Notes under the pieces: generated by a model
Told to the model about the DNA's origin: nothing
The model's input: only the letters and a program-made list of their open reading frames with translations
The model's database searches: none
Shown: one piece after another, positions 41,829 through 42,658 of the stretch
How the letters are laid out: the number at the start of each line of letters is the position of its first letter
How positions within the stretch are numbered: position 1 is the stretch's first letter
Made by a program: the position numbers and the translations under genes
Assembly (NCBI GenBank): GCA_025965175.1
Contig: JAOPXL010000135.1
Coordinates: forward strand, 1-42,658
Direction: 5' to 3'
Source: Aeromicrobium sp.
Lineage (GTDB): Bacteria > Actinomycetota > Actinomycetes > Propionibacteriales > Nocardioidaceae
DNA length: 42,658 nt

Positions 41829-42523
41829 GCAGCGACCGGCGCGACGAGCTGGCCGCCGGCCTCGCCGAGACCGAGCGCCGCATCGCGGCCGCCTGCGCCG
41901 CTGCGGGGCGCAACCGGTCGGAGATCACGCTGGTCGCGGTCACCAAGACCCATCCCGCCTCGGACGTCGACCTCCTGGCGGAGCTCGGCGTGACCGACAT
42001 GGGGGAGAACCGGCACCCCGAGGCGGGCGACAAGGCCCGCGAGGTGCAGCACGCCGTGCGCTGGCACTTCCTGGGCGGGCTGCAGACCAACAAGGCCGGC
42101 GCGGTCGCCCGCTACGCCGACGTCGTCCACAGCGTCGACCGGGTCAAGCTCGTCAACGCGCTGTCGCGCGGAGCCGAGTCCGCCGGGCGTACCCTGACGT
42201 GCCTCGTGCAGGTCGACTTCGACGCGACCGACCCCGGCCGGGCGGGCGCCGTGCCCGACGACATCGGGACGGTGGCCGACGCCATCGTGGCCGCCCCGGG
42301 CCTGGTGCTGGGCGGCCTGATGACGGTCGCGCCGCTCGGCGAGGACCCCGCGCCGCACTTCGAGCACCTCGTCCGGCTCTCGGCTCGCCTCCGCGAGACG
42401 CACCCGGACGCCGCGATCGTCTCCGCCGGCATGAGCGGCGACTTCGAGGCCGCGATCACCGCCGGCGCGACACACCTGCGCATCGGGCGCTCGATACTCG
42501 GTGAGCGGCCCTCCAGCGGGTAA
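41825..42523 (+). CDS. YggS-family pyridoxal phosphate homeostasis protein
   Basis: A 232-residue PLP-binding barrel protein. The Lys that holds PLP is in LVAVTKTHP (about residue 40). Other marks are GENR, WHFLGGLQTNK, VHSVDR, GLMTVAP, and SAGMSGDFEAAITAGATHLRIGRSILG, where the GxGR-like loop binds phosphate. It keeps PLP and amino-acid pools balanced and is a common neighbour of ftsZ and sepF. ATG at 41825 overlaps the pgeF stop. Confidence 0.93.
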   Translation: MSSDRRDELAAGLAETERRIAAACAAAGRNRSEITLVAVTKTHPASDVDLLAELGVTDMGENRHPEAGDKAREVQHAVRWHFLGGLQTNKAGAVARYADVVHSVDRVKLVNALSRGAESAGRTLTCLVQVDFDATDPGRAGAVPDDIGTVADAIVAAPGLVLGGLMTVAPLGEDPAPHFEHLVRLSARLRETHPDAAIVSAGMSGDFEAAITAGATHLRIGRSILGERPSSG

Positions 42524-42563
42524 TCTCAGACATGTCATTTCCGATCGGACACACGGAGCAACC

Positions 42564-42658
42564 ATGGCAGGCGCAATGCGTAAGGTCGGCGAGTACCTCG
42601 GCCTCGTCGAGCAGGCAGACTTCGACGACGAGTACGACGAGGACATCGACGCGCCCGA
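42564..42658 (+). CDS. sepF: Cell division protein SepF, N-terminal part
   Basis: The first 31 residues, MAGAMRKVGEYLGLVE followed by an acidic linker (DFDDEYDEDID), are cut by the window end. The amphipathic N-terminal helix is the SepF membrane-targeting segment; the FtsZ-binding domain lies beyond the window. GGAG is five bases before the ATG. A TAATCT hexamer at 42521-42526, at the yggS stop, could supply a separate promoter. Confidence 0.88.
   Translation, partial: MAGAMRKVGEYLGLVEQADFDDEYDEDIDAP

Overview
The window is high-G+C DNA from an actinomycete. Gene order follows the Mycobacterium tuberculosis stretch from qcrC/ctaE through trpD, a fadD15-like ligase, aroG, pknL and idsA2 to the division and cell-wall (dcw) cluster ending in ftsZ-pgeF-yggS-sepF. 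From memory of that synteny plus a predicted PPi-type phosphofructokinase, tandem ROK glucokinases and a PASTA-bearing PknL, my best guess is a Nocardioidaceae-like member of the Propionibacteriales. The order is firm, the family is not.

Layout. Positions 1-4318 hold the start of the cytochrome bc1 gene qcrC and ctaE on the minus strand, a divergent receiver-like gene with trpD, an Lrp/AsnC effector-domain protein, and a DEDDh exonuclease/GIY-YIG protein. Positions 4465-7169 hold a CxxC mini-protein, then a c-di-AMP riboswitch controlling a secreted NlpC/P60 endopeptidase and a membrane-anchored HExxH peptidase. Positions 7136-18164 are lipid and central carbon metabolism: acyl-CoA ligase, SRPBCC protein, two tandem ROK sugar kinases, esterase, PlsC-type acyltransferase, phosphofructokinase, DUF427, DAHP synthase, a CMD protein and an EamA transporter. 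Positions 18167-25588 hold a PASTA Ser/Thr kinase, a secreted RNase Sa-like ribonuclease with its barstar, a prenyl synthase, metF, an FAD oxidoreductase, a methyltransferase and a DUF3040 membrane protein. From 25640 a strong terminator precedes the dcw cluster: mraZ, an unlisted 42-residue membrane ORF, rsmH, ftsL, ftsI, a 21-bp repeat array, murE, murF, mraY, murD, ftsW, murG, murC, ftsQ, ftsZ, pgeF, yggS and sepF (cut by the window end).

Common logic. Most dcw genes overlap by 4 bp and should be translationally coupled. Outside the cluster many genes look leaderless: a TANNNT-like -10 hexamer lies exactly 6 or 7 bases before an ATG/GTG start with no Shine-Dalgarno. Thirteen such starts are listed. 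This corrects many start codons and shows two divergent pairs with abutting or overlapping -10 boxes.

No gene-free stretch exceeds 300 bases. The three largest gaps are 4702-4951 (promoter and riboswitch), 25589-25816 (terminator, mraZ promoter and operator) and 29643-29897 (repeat array and murE promoter). I saw no tRNA, rRNA, insertion sequence, prophage or CRISPR array. All functional calls rest on motif recognition by eye; no database search was run.
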